Assembly (NCBI GenBank): GCA_036362985.1
Contig: JAYGXS010000004.1
Coordinates: 5,377,440-5,441,439, forward strand
Direction of reading: 5' to 3'
Length of the DNA: 64,000 bases
Origin: Ligula intestinalis
Lineage: Eukaryota; Platyhelminthes; Cestoda; Diphyllobothriidea; Diphyllobothriidae
Made by a program: the position numbers and the translations under genes. Shown here one piece after another: positions 45,133 to 55,439 of this stretch. The notes beneath the pieces are model-generated. The model worked only from the letters and a program-made list of their open reading frames with translations, was not told the origin of the DNA and did not search any database. Position 1 is the stretch's first letter. Each line of letters begins with the position of its first letter.

Positions 45133-45960
45133 AATCATAGTTTTATTAGTCTGAGCTTTCGAAATCTTGCAGGAGTCCATCGTCAGAGATTAAATCTTCG
45201 AACGAAAATAAGCAACATTTATAGAGGGGAAGGGACCAATGAACCGTCATAGGGGTGGGGGGTAGGGTAAGGGCACCAATTAACCACAAGTGCGGAGATA
45301 CCTGCGCAGTGCAGCATATACGGGCGCCAACTCAATGTCTCGGATAACTGAGTTGTCATCCGACGCCCAGGCTTCAATCAGTTCTCGGCTTGTCATGCTG
45401 CCAATGTGGGCAATTATCCTCACAGCTGCGAAGTTTAGTTCTTGACCCGTCTTGTATGTGTGGGCCGCTTCTTGCGATAATATGTCACTCCGTCGAACAG
45501 CCAGCTCATGTTCGCGTACGCGCGAACCCAGCTTGTGTCTACTCTGTCCCATATCCTTTATGGGACAGTTTACACATCCTATGCGATACACTTTGTCTGC
45601 CTGCTCACAGGGATTTAATCGATCCTTGATTCACATGGCCCGGCTGCACGAGTTCAACTTTGAAGCTGTGAGGCTAATTCCTCGCGCTCACAGCAAGACG
45701 GTCCGAGAACTGATTGAAGCTTGGGCATCGAATGGAAACTCAGTTAACCGATATATCGAGCTGGCGCCCGCATATGTTGCCTTGCGCAGGTATCTCCGCG
45801 CTGGTGGTGAATTTGCCCTCGCCCTCTCCTCTCCCCGCCCCTGTGACAGCTGATTGGCCCCTTCCTCTCTAGAAATGTGGCTTGTTTTCGTTTGATGATT
45901 TTATCTCTGACTCTATGCTCCCGCAAGAGTTTGAAAGCTCAGACTAATAAAACTAGGATT
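45133..45960. mobile_element. head-to-head PLE endonuclease pair
   Basis: Arms about 45133-45445 and 45640-45960 are inverted. The minus copy (ORF 45591-45280) has MYRIGCVNC, KLGSRVREHELAVR and AAHTYKTGQELNFAAVRIIA. The plus copy (45640-45853) has only the C-terminal part (VRELIEAWASNGNSVNRYIE). Tails share GCTCAGACTAATAAAACTA. Confidence 0.8.
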
Positions 45961-46109
45961 CCTGTGGTCTACACAGCTGCATCCTCTCAATCTTCATAAA
46001 GGCCTGAACTTTTCCTGGACCAGACTCCTTCAATCCATTTGAGGTTACTAATTTCAACCGCCTAAAGAAACATAGATTCATAATGTGCTTTCATAGGAGT
46101 TTTGTTCGA

Positions 46110-46572
46110 AGAAAGGTTTGATAGACGAAATTCTTCGGGAAAGGGGAACAAAATTTATTGGTAAATTTTCGACACTAGCACGCTTGATCGTCTTCGGACG
46201 CGAGGAGATAGTGCGAAGAGCAGTTCACATAATGCTACGTCAGCTGTGGTCATTAGCATGCTTTTGTGGTTGGTCCATTTTCCGAGCCTTTTTAAGGTTG
46301 TTGTTCATTGAATCCAACTCAACGTGCCTGTTGATGCATGAGTCGTCGGAGTTGATAGCTTCTAAAAACTCGCGACCCTTCTTGTATGGGCAAGAGCCAA
46401 CAATGCAAGTTTCGTCCCATGCAAATTGATGTCCAGTTTCTAATGTGTGCATGGCGACCTCGGACGACGGATATTGTCCCCTTACCGCTCGTTGATCTTC
46501 GCGTAAGCGTGTGGAGGCAGGTCGTCCTATCTGTCTGCAATTGTTATGGAGGACCAAGTATGTCACCCACAC
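46110..46572 (-). pseudogene. PLE endonuclease fragment
   Basis: The minus frame has NNCRQIGRPASTRLREDQRA, AMHTLETGHQFAWDETCIVG and REFLEAINSDDSCINRHVEL. The YIG half is altered (CRQIG) but spacing fits. The tail has TCGAAAATTTACCAATAAAT. Confidence 0.65.
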
Positions 46573-46629
46573 AGAGACCTAGACAGTCCGGGGTCACGCC
46601 GGACCAGTCAACCTTGGAACAATGGGCCG

Positions 46630-47106
46630 TGTTAGAATGGCCAAGCACATCACATAGACGTCAGACAGTACGAGGTCACACGAGGACAGTCCGACGCATA
46701 CACAACGCGCGACCGTCATGCGACCGTCGAAGGGCCGACTAGGCTAGGACAAAGAAGTCAGGCGGCCACTGGAGGTGGACTGCTATCAGAGCCAGCCGGG
46801 AACCGAGTGAGGTCATGCGAGGTCAGACGCATGCACGTGCATAGCGAGCAAGCGCACTGGAGAGCCAATGGGGAGCAATGATGGCTGCTCCTTAAATAGC
46901 AAGGCGCTAGCAGAACGGGGACTCTATTGTGGACACGTTGCCGACGACACGAGACTAGGTTGTGGACACTCTGCTAGACGAGATTGCTGCCTAGAAGAAA
47001 CCGACCACAGAAGGCTACTGCTGGACACACGGACCAGAGTTCATGTTCTAGTACCAGTGACAGTAAAGTACTAGTTGTTATCCCATTCTGTCTTCTCTTC
47101 CTAACA
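46630..47106 (+). repeat. LTR (family C), plus, second copy
   Basis: It starts TGTTAGAATGG and ends TTCCTAACA (477 bp), with the conserved flank GTGTTGACACAGGAAC just after. It abuts and truncates a minus PLE at about 47160. Confidence 0.65.
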
Positions 47107-47159
47107 CGCACTAAGGGAACATAATCGGTGTTGACACAGGAACACACTAGGTTACAACA

Positions 47160-47594
47160 GCAATAAACTGCATTGCAGCTGCTAAAAGGGATTTTGTAAA
47201 TGACCTCTCTTCTGTCTAAATAGCCAACCTTATCCTTAGGGTTTACAAGCTGATTTCTTAGAGTATTCGTTGGTTTGTGCGCCAATTGGATTTGATACTT
47301 CTTCAGGCGCCTTTCAAAGAATTTAGGCACGTTTTTAATATGCGGAAGTGTTCGCACATTTCTTGGATTAGGCGCTTTTTGTTTAAACTTTTGTCGTGTC
47401 ATGCATCGACGCACGAACCCTCTGGGGTAACCTTTTTTTGAAAACAGTGTGAATAGGTAATTGAGTTCGGCTTGGTAGAGGTCAGGGTTAAAACAATGCG
47501 TTTTTGCTCGATTCATTTGGGTGAAAACAGTTCTCCGTTTTTGAGCAGTGTTTATAAACCTAGATTTATAAACACTGAGAACATGGTTCCACAA
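47160..47594 (-). pseudogene. PLE linker region cut by an LTR element
   Basis: The minus frame reads QAELNYLFTLFSKKGYPRGF, a basic RQKFKQKAPNPRN segment, NVPKFFERRLKKYQIQLAHK and REVIYKIPF, the start of a GIY-YIG domain. It then runs into LTR-flank sequence, so the endonuclease is lost. Confidence 0.75.
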
Positions 47595-48774
47595 ATAGTT
47601 GTATTCTGACAGCTCGTCATTGTAGTCGATAGGGTACTGTCAAGAGTAACATTAATTCACATACGTATTCAGGCTGCAACAACTAAAGTCCACAGCTACA
47701 CCGAACCAAAGGATTTCACTGCCAAATATTCTCACATTCGGCAAAAATTTCGAGATCCGTCTTTGACCTCAGTTATAGTAAGTACTGCCGGTATGAGGGC
47801 TGCGACCTCAAGAGGGTGTGAAATATTTACGCAGACAGGCACCACACTATTTGGAGACAATTTAAGAAACTAAAGAATTCTTTCTTGATAGGGAATTATT
47901 TTTCGCTATCTTTAAGAACGTAGAAATAACGCCAACAAACTTGCACCCGTGGGCCTATTTTCAACCCACATAAAAGTAAAACTTGTCTTTAAAACGATCA
48001 GCCATTCCGTGGGTTGGCAGCAACCTGGATTCCGTGCGCACAATAATGATTGAAATAAATAAATAACATTTCACCAGGGTTAGTTGTATAATGGGTTCGG
48101 AAGAAGCTGGTTTGAACCATTCCTTCATAGTATATTCTGTTAATATCTCTATGCAACGACTTCCGTTAGAATAGCGACGGAAGGTAGATCGGCAAACCTA
48201 TCCACCCCCTCCCCCCTCCCAACTGCTTCAAGTATTTTTTGGTCAAACATTCCATTCTCGGCTAGTGAGCGTAAATTAATATGCAATTGTGGCGAAATTG
48301 ATCAAGGAATATTGAATTAAATAAGATTATCTTTGTTTTTATATGCCAAATAGAATCAAATTCAATCAAAATTAACTTCTATTGCGTAGGATACGAATGC
48401 TAATCAAGTCCGGCTACCGAACATTTGGAAGCAGTTTTTTATCATAAGTTTTGGGGGCCTCCATAATAAATCTCGCCGGTAGATCATTTGAAATGTCCAT
48501 CGAGTGATGAAAAACCTTGTTGGTTGGAATTTCTGCCTTCTCCAAAACGTCACCTGTGTGAATGAAGCTTGCAGATCACAACGGTGAACCTTATTTGTAT
48601 TATAATCGAACAGATTTGCAAGCCTTGTGACAAACGTCTGTCCAGCAAGCATATAGCAAACGCTCTTTGATAATAAAGCGCTTCAAACGCACATAGAAAC
48701 AGCTAGAAAGCTCAATTTCGAAGATGGCCAGTTAACAGGAGTTGTCATTTCGACTTTTTCCACTATCGCCTGGT
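47595..48774. other. unassigned sequence
   Basis: No motif or repeat recognised. Confidence 0.35.
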
Positions 48775-49700
48775 GTTAAGGCTAATAAGGTTTGCCCTAC
48801 CGACTGCGATCATCTAGGCCAGGCTCCTTAGGAAACGGTAGAAGTCTTGGAAAAGCCAGGTTGTAAGGAACAATGTTTTCTGTACATAAGAGTTAGACGG
48901 AAGTTGCCACGCGGTCTAACGTGGTGTTCGACCGTGAGGGCCATGTGAGAGCGCAGCGTCCTCACAGCGGCCAACGACGCTGCCTGCGTCCGCCCCGCTC
49001 GGGCGGCAGTCACCGCCATGGGGTCCTGTGTGAGTCGGCCTGTGATTGGTTAGACTGTGCAAGATTGAGCCACAGTGTAGGCGCAGCCGAGACTGTGCGT
49101 GTTAGTAGGTCTCGCAGAGCATTGAGTGAGAGACGGACAGGGTACAGGCAGCGATCAAGGGTTTCAATAGTGGCGCTAACGCGCACTTCACCACCACATG
49201 CTGGCTGAAAGCACGCGCAGTGACTTGCGCGTAGTTAAAACTAATGGTAGACTTGCGCTTTTTGCGCTACCGCACTTACTCGGCCCGCCCGAGTCTCGTG
49301 TCAAGACAGAGTCAAGAAGACCAGAGGCGAGTTCGGGCGCAGGTGGCTGGCGCGGCAAGAGTCTGCACCTAAGCAAATCACCATGCTCCCTGCCCCTTAG
49401 CAAACGCTTGACTAAGATTTTTTAAAAGCCGGATGGGGCAACGTTACCGAATGCAACTCTCACGTTCCGGGCCTTTGTGCCACGACAACCTTAGCGGAAG
49501 TGAAAGGTGCGGTGTCGGTAGCAAACCCTACCTATGAAATGTGTTCTCTCTCTTTCTCCAGAGTTTACTGCTGCGGCGTGAATGCCGGAGGCCCTCGCTG
49601 ACAAAATTTATTACTTGGCGCAACAGATTTCGCAGCTGTTCTCGGAGCAGAGGGACAAAATTGTTTGGCCCGTCACAATGATTGGGGGGCAAGAAACTTG
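48775..49700 (+). mobile_element. LTR (family E) with possible gag start
   Basis: An LTR-like block starting TGTTAAGGCTAATAAGG shares similarity with 20147-20550 up to TGGCGCTAACGCGC. About 400 bp downstream a short frame (about 49580-49702) reads MPEALADKIYYLAQQISQLF, which could be the start of a gag-like protein but ends after some 39 codons. Boundaries and gag call are tentative. Confidence 0.4.
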
Positions 49701-50399
49701 ACAGCGGGAAGCCGACCATGCTGTCAAAGGCATTTTACAAGTGCTACCTGTTTTTTTGGCATAGATAAATTTCGAAACTATTTAGACGTGCTTTCACTGA
49801 ATTCAAAGGTCTATATGCGCACGATCGGTAAATCCGTGCTTTACGTGCGCTCATTATCTAGCAACTTGTTAAGTTTATTTAGGTAACAACAGCTTAAATC
49901 TAACATCAAAACCTCATTTATGTGGCATAACTACCTACTTATGCCGGTATAGTACGCATGTTTGGATTTACTACTTTTTATAGGCGTCGGTTGTACTACC
50001 TCGAAGGCTGGACATACTCACTCCACCCTCCATTAATCGAAAACGTACGTTTGCCAAACTTGACTTCTTCTATTCAAACTTACTTCAGAGTTTTCCGCTC
50101 GATTAAGAAAGCTATGCAACACCAGTTTCATCCAAAATGTAGTCCCATTGCACTGATGATATACATGCTGACAACTGCCGTTCAAGTTTTCCCACGAGTA
50201 TTCTGTTAAATTATCGAGAATGTCCTCCATAACTTTATTTGCACCCCTCTTGAACAAAGATCTTGCATACAGCCAAGATGGATTGTCAACCCTTGGTCGG
50301 GTTTACCCCATTTACAGACTGCGGTAGACACCCTGTGCAAGAAGGTTGATAGCAACGAAGGTGCAGATGCGATCCCTCCCGATCACAGAAAGAACTTCG
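49701..50399. other. unassigned sequence
   Basis: No recognised exon. The frame at 49958-50209 and its antisense have no motif I know. Confidence 0.35.
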
Positions 50400-50608
50400 A
50401 TATAGCTAAATCTGGGACGAGGAGTGTATTTGTCCGATGTTTCGAACTCTCCCGCGAGCACCTTGTCAAGGAATGAAAAAAACGTACTGCTTGCAGTGTA
50501 ATTAAGTCGGTTCTGCCGGGATCGACCTCCGCCCTCGATCTGCTCGCGCAACCCGAGGTAGGCACCAGGAAGCTCGACATGCCTGTTAATTGAGCCCGCA
50601 CGTTAATG

Positions 50609-52135
50609 CTAGGCTTCCTGCAGCAGGCGTGAAGTTTGGTCGTCTGATCGACCCAGTATTCGCATGCGTTCGAAGTAGAAGCTGTACCCTGGCATGGATG
50701 CGTGGGCGGCCACCAGGGAGTTCTTGTCGTTCCGTTGCACGGCGAGGTCAGGTTGGTGCATTCTCGTGAGAACCCGTTTGCCGGTTTCTCCAACATAATT
50801 GGCTTGACCACAAGGACAGTCAATACGGTAAATGACACCGGACATTTGATTAACGGGTACTGGGTCCTTGGGCCGAATGAGTTGCCTGCGGATAGTTGCT
50901 TCCGGTCTGTGAGCAAACCCAATCCCAAATTCGCTTACCAGTCGAGCGAATTCTTCAGAAACACTAGCAATGTATGGTATTGCTCGCCAGCGTGTCAGTT
51001 CTGGCTGTCCCGTTGGTTTTCTTCGTTTGGGTCCTCGCCTGCATTTTTCGACGAAGGCGCCAGGATAGCCATTAATTGTGAAAAGATTCTTCAGATACTG
51101 GACCTCGGCCTTCTTGTCAGCTGGTTCGCTGCAGTGAGTTTCTACACGACGATAGAGCGTTTGCACGCAGCTACGTATGTGCGAGACGGGATGGTTGCTG
51201 AGGTAACTCAGGATGCGAGAGGTATTTGTCACCTTCCTGCAAATTGTTGTTTTCAGTTCCCCACCGTCTTTTCTGCAAACCAGCACGTCGAGGAATTGCA
51301 ACTGGCAATCTTTTTCTTCCTCCATCGTGAACTGGATGTCGGGGAAAATCGAGTTCAAATTCTCTGTGAAATCCCCAATCTTGTCTCGACGAATGATGAC
51401 AAACGTGTCATCAACATTCCAAACCCACAATCGTGGTCAATAATGTTCGAAAGCCAGTGCCTCCAGTCGTTGCAGTACTGCTTCAGCAATCAGGCTAGAT
51501 AACGGTGACCCCATTGGTGTACCTTTTACTTGTTCATGCACCGTTCCATTGAAGGTGAAAAAGGTGCTCAACCAGTGCTTCATGAGTCCAATGAGATGCC
51601 TTATTTTGAGCATCCAGTCCATCTCGTTGTACTTCTCTTTTAACAGGGTTTGGATAGTTTCAACCGCAAGATGTTGCCGTATTGAGGTGAAAAGTGAGGT
51701 CACATCGAAAGATACCATCACTTCTTCAGGTGTTAGTCGAATATCCTGTAGCTGTTGTTTGAATTGTTCAACTGAGCTTACGGTCATTGCAGAGCCCTGG
51801 GTTATAAATTTGAGACGTTGTAGCAACCACTTGGCTAGATAAAATGCTGGGGATGTCTCTGAGGGAAACGATCGGTCGAAGGGGGATTCCTGGTTTGTAG
51901 ACCTTGGGGAGGCCATAGAATCTTGGGAGCGCTGCATCCTTCGGTTTTATCTTTTGCCAGTCAAACTGTGTCATGGTTTTTGACTTCCGAAGGCTCGTCA
52001 TATCCTTTTTGATGCTGTTTATTAGCATCTTCATCGCGTCACCTTCCCGAGGTGCGTAGACAGTCCTATCAACTATAAGGGTCTCGACTTTTTTGACGTA
52101 GTCCTCCTTGTTCGACCATTTAGAATATGTTCGGG
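50609..52135 (-). pseudogene. PLE pol: reverse transcriptase plus GIY-YIG endonuclease, nearly intact
   Basis: Minus-strand order: YSKWSNKEDYVKKVETL, DAALPRFYGLPKVYKPGIPL (finger), a frameshift near 51850, VMVSFDVTSLFTSI (motif A Asp), KGTPMGSPLSSLIAEAVLQR (motif B), an in-frame TGA at 51437-51439, then WNVDDTFVII (motif C, both Asp kept), FLDVLVCRKDG, the linker (YLKNLFTINGYPGAFVEKC) and the endonuclease (GVIYRIDCPC, NYVGETGKRVLTRM). The usual EH after the catalytic Arg is HQ. One frameshift and one stop separate it from an open frame, so it is recent compared with the other copies. Confidence 0.9.
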
Positions 52136-52139
52136 CGCG

Positions 52140-52590
52140 AAACGCTTAAATCAGCACGTCGTTGGGAATCCTCTTCCTGTCAACAGGCCTCTGCATACGC
52201 TCAACTGAGGTTCTTGCATACGTGCATGGACTCAAACACTCTGCCGAAATGCCTCTCCTACTAATCTCCTGTCAACACCGAGCTAGGTCGACGAACGGCC
52301 CTGCAAAACGGACGCAGAATGATTCGGGTGCTAATCAAGGACTGTCACCTACGTCTGCACAAGTACAAAGCAGCGATCGAAGAGGAACAAGCCAAATGCT
52401 CAACAATTCTCGGAGAAGTGCTGACAAATGATCTTCATCATACAATATCTTTCAACGCCAGACGCATTCGCAATGCACGTGACGCTAAACTGACGCAGAA
52501 ATTTGCCACATTGAGCGAAAAGAATGCCAACCTCTGCCATGCCAATAGCATACACAATCTATCCTCCAAACTGACAAGAGGTCAATCCAG
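52140..52590 (+). pseudogene. PLE N-terminal region (plus copy, internally deleted)
   Basis: The frame begins SARRWES and AQLRFLHTCMD, continues MIRVLIKDCHLRLHKYKAAI and ISFNARRIRNARDAKLTQK, and ends LSSKLTRGQSSRTDLITL. After LTRGQSS it joins directly to 3' tail sequence, skipping the whole reverse transcriptase and endonuclease. Confidence 0.7.
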
Positions 52591-52921
52591 CAGAACCGAC
52601 TTGATTACACTGTGAGCAGTACGTTTTTTCATTCCTTGACAATGAGCTCGCGGGAGGGTTCGAAACGTGGGACAAATACACTCCTGGTCCCAACATACGT
52701 CTTACCTTCTTCTATTCAGTTACCTAGGCCTCACATATTCTCGACCATTCAGAATATAGCAAACTATAATGAACTTGGACGAAAGCTTCATTCGCAAGGC
52801 TTAATCGAGCCTACCGTCATATACATAAATCCGCTTAATTGCCAATACAAGCAAACATGTGAATCCCAGAAATTAATTGAGAAGTAGAAGACAACTCGAT
52901 CGCTAGGACACTGTGTTTATT

Positions 52922-52965
52922 TGCCTGACGTTTCGAAATCCGTCTCGGATTCATCGTCAGAGACA
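52922..52965 (-). ncRNA. hammerhead-like motif (left arm)
   Basis: On the minus strand: helix I TGTCT/AGGCA (one G-U pair), CTGACGA, helix II GAATCCG/CGGATTT, GAAAC, GTC. A U-C mismatch lies at the base of helix II. Confidence 0.55.
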
Positions 52966-53362
52966 TAGTCACAGAACAGTAGCAGATACAGTTTGTGTGT
53001 GCACAGGGTTCCGCCGTAAAATTTAAACGCACAGAAAAAATCGATAAATCTCCTGCGTGTGTTCTGATTCGTCGCATCAGCCTTGACCGTCTGGTTCACG
53101 GGCTCCCAACCCATAAACAAATGCAACGATTTACCCAATCCATATTCGGTGTTGAGACTAAATTTTGCCAAAGCAAACCACCATTCGGGGAACAGATGGG
53201 CCACCACATCATCTTATGCAAACACCGCAAGGCCAGATGGTCATGGCTGATGCGACGAATCAGAACCCACGCAGGAGATTTATCGATTTTTTTCTGTACG
53301 TTTAAATTTTACGGCAGAACCCTGTGCACACACAAACTGTATCTGCTAATGTTCTGTGACTA

Positions 53363-53406
53363 TGCCTCTGAAGATGAATCCGAGACGGATTTCGAAACGT
53401 CAGGCA
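53363..53406 (+). ncRNA. hammerhead-like motif (right arm), best example
   Basis: Helix I TGCCT (53363-53367) pairs fully with AGGCA (53402-53406). The box CTGAAGA is at 53368-53374. Helix II is 53376-53382 with 53386-53392 around AGA. GAAA is at 53394-53397, then CGTC with the cleavage-type GUC at 53399-53401. An AATAAA hexamer follows at once (53406-53411). Helix III is almost absent, as reported for PLE hammerheads thought to work as dimers. Confidence 0.6.
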
Positions 53407-53459
53407 AATAAACACAGTGTCCCAGCGATCGAGTTGTCTTCTACTTCTCAATCCGCTTA

Positions 53460-55194
53460 ATATGACCTAGGTTCGAGTACCCGTGCCAGTCGCTGTTAGC
53501 TGAAGTGCAATTTATTTGACCGTTTCGTAGAAGTAGGTCTGTGCTAGGACAGCAGCTATTACTCCTTCGCATAAATTGATCTCCGAAGAGAATCATCTTG
53601 TGGTTGCCAATAAGATTAATATTCTAGGCCAAATAAATAAGTCCACACAGTAAACCCGACCCTGTTTATGTAAATCAGGTAATTAATGAAATATACCCCA
53701 TGCTGTAGCTTAGAAGTACGGAATACTATTACCAGCTGACATCCACAAGCCAGGATTCTAGTCTGCGTAAATTTTCTGAATTCCTGTCTGGTCGTTCGGA
53801 CCCATACTGTCTTACTAGAGCTCGTCGTCATCCACAAACATGATCTGACCACAGTCACTTTCGTCGGGAGTGCCATTACCGTAAGACATGGAGAAAAACG
53901 ACGCAGAATCGATACTTAAGGAGCATCCCCTAGTAACGTTTACCTAGTCTGAGTTATGCTCACCGATACCGCCTAGGGGATTGCGAGCAACCACGAAAGT
54001 TTTTTTGCACAGTTCCGAAGATTCCTCCTGATGCCAAATGTGCTAAATTTATGCCACAGGGCATTAATGCGACAAAGTATCAGTGTCGCGGTACACTAAA
54101 TCTACTCCAACATCTTCCAAACTACTCGTCCGGAAGACTTGATATTTAGCAGATTTAAGAGACAGGCACGGCCTCCTCAAAAACACGCTGAATGTTCTGT
54201 AAGACGTTATTTTCATCATCCTTTATGATGATGTTTATGTTCTGCGAGGAAGAAAAGCTGAGCTTATAGGTCTTCAATTGCTTGCTGGCAGTTTTCTATC
54301 TTCCGTATTTAGGGGAAATATGTTGGCTGATTTGCACTACGAAAGAAAGCTTGCAATTCTCATTGGAACCTTAAAGTTAAATGAAAGATGCATAAATAGT
54401 TGCCTCCAAAGCTTCTTCATTAGAAGTTGACGAATTCCATTCGCTCCAACCAATGACTCGTTTCACTTCTTCACAGAAAAAAGTCAATGGTTTTAATGAT
54501 GGCCGCAGCTCAACCCATTCTAAATCATGAGTTCTTTTTGAGGAATTCCATCGCAAAATCCAGCTGAAAAAGACTCTAACATTAATTGTCAACACTATGG
54601 CCCTTCAAGTAATATTATCCCTTTGCATTTTCGTTGTTTTCACGAAACTTATTTGACGGTATTCATTTTTTTGGTAATTGGTTTTTTTTGATCTCTTATC
54701 GACAAGTTATGGTGGTTGGTGTATATTCAAGGCCAAAGGGGTCCTTCCATCAAGCATTAGTGTTGTAGTAAAAATACAAAGTTGGAAATCACCTGCAAGC
54801 AACTGTATAACAACATAAACGAGTAGAATGTTACACATTTGTTTCAGGTTTTTTCCGGAATTCGAGGTTTTGGAAGGCGCCCAAGAGGTGCATTACCAAC
54901 TCTTTACAATTGCCTGTAAACTGGCATAATAATCATATTATTATTATAAGTCAGGTCAGATCAGTTCAGGTTTTATTAGGGAAATATAGGTAAATACCTT
55001 TGAACTCCCTCTTTGTACATAGCTATCACGCAGAACATGTGGCGTTGCCAGTAATGGAACTGTGATAGGGTGGCAGACAGTAAAAAACTCCTTAGGCATT
55101 GTTCATATGTCTACTTTTTAATACCATTTGTGGGATTTTAAGGCGAAAAACTGTCGCCTGTGGGGGGATGTGAAGGGTATAAATAAATCGGATG
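53460..55194. other. unassigned sequence
   Basis: No exon, transposon protein or repeat recognised. Confidence 0.35.
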
Positions 55195-55400
55195 CCCTGC
55201 TGCTGAAAGTGTTTGGATCATGTCAGGAAGAGGCCATCACGGTTTTTGTAATATTCTAAGGGTCACACGAGGAAAAGATCGCAGATGTCACGATAACATC
55301 ACCGAGTGTGAGAGATACGCCCATCATACGCCCTTCCTGGTTACCGAGTCTGCCGACCAGATGACGAATTACTAGAGACCGTCACGAACATCTGCCGCTA
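55195..55400 (+). repeat. family F repeat, copy 1
   Basis: Shares GGCCATCACGG, AACATCACCGA and ACTAGAGACC with 58450-58630. Confidence 0.5.
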
Positions 55401-55439
55401 TTCTTAACAAAAATATTACTGAAAAAGAGCTAATAGTAT

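Larger units (their letters stand above)
50400..52690. mobile_element. head-to-head PLE dimer, best preserved copy
   Basis: The minus copy runs from about 52135 (N-terminal region) through reverse transcriptase and endonuclease to a tail at 50400. The plus copy (52140-52690) has the extreme N-terminal region and then jumps to the same tail. The tails (50400-50530 and 52580-52690) are inverted: both translate as RTDLITL and then an FHSLTxxSRE-type frame. Confidence 0.85.
52880..53450. repeat. long PLE foldback, ~205-bp arms
   Basis: Arms 52880-53086 and 53247-53450 are almost identical inverted copies, for example CGATAAATCTCCTGCG and its complement. The spacer is 160 bp. Each arm holds a hammerhead-like motif. 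Outer ends read TTGAGAAGTAGAAGAC and GTCTTCTACTTCTCAA. Confidence 0.9.

Noticed and set aside
44977..45252. Poly-Ser and poly-Arg ORFs with X residues
   Set aside because: They are translations of a microsatellite across a 10-N gap.
50702..51502. A 266-codon plus-strand ORF
   Set aside because: It is the antisense shadow of the PLE pol on the minus strand.
52995..53411. A 138-codon ORF with repeated IRRISxDxxVH-type text
   Set aside because: It is read through both arms of a foldback; the repeats are the palindrome, not protein domains.
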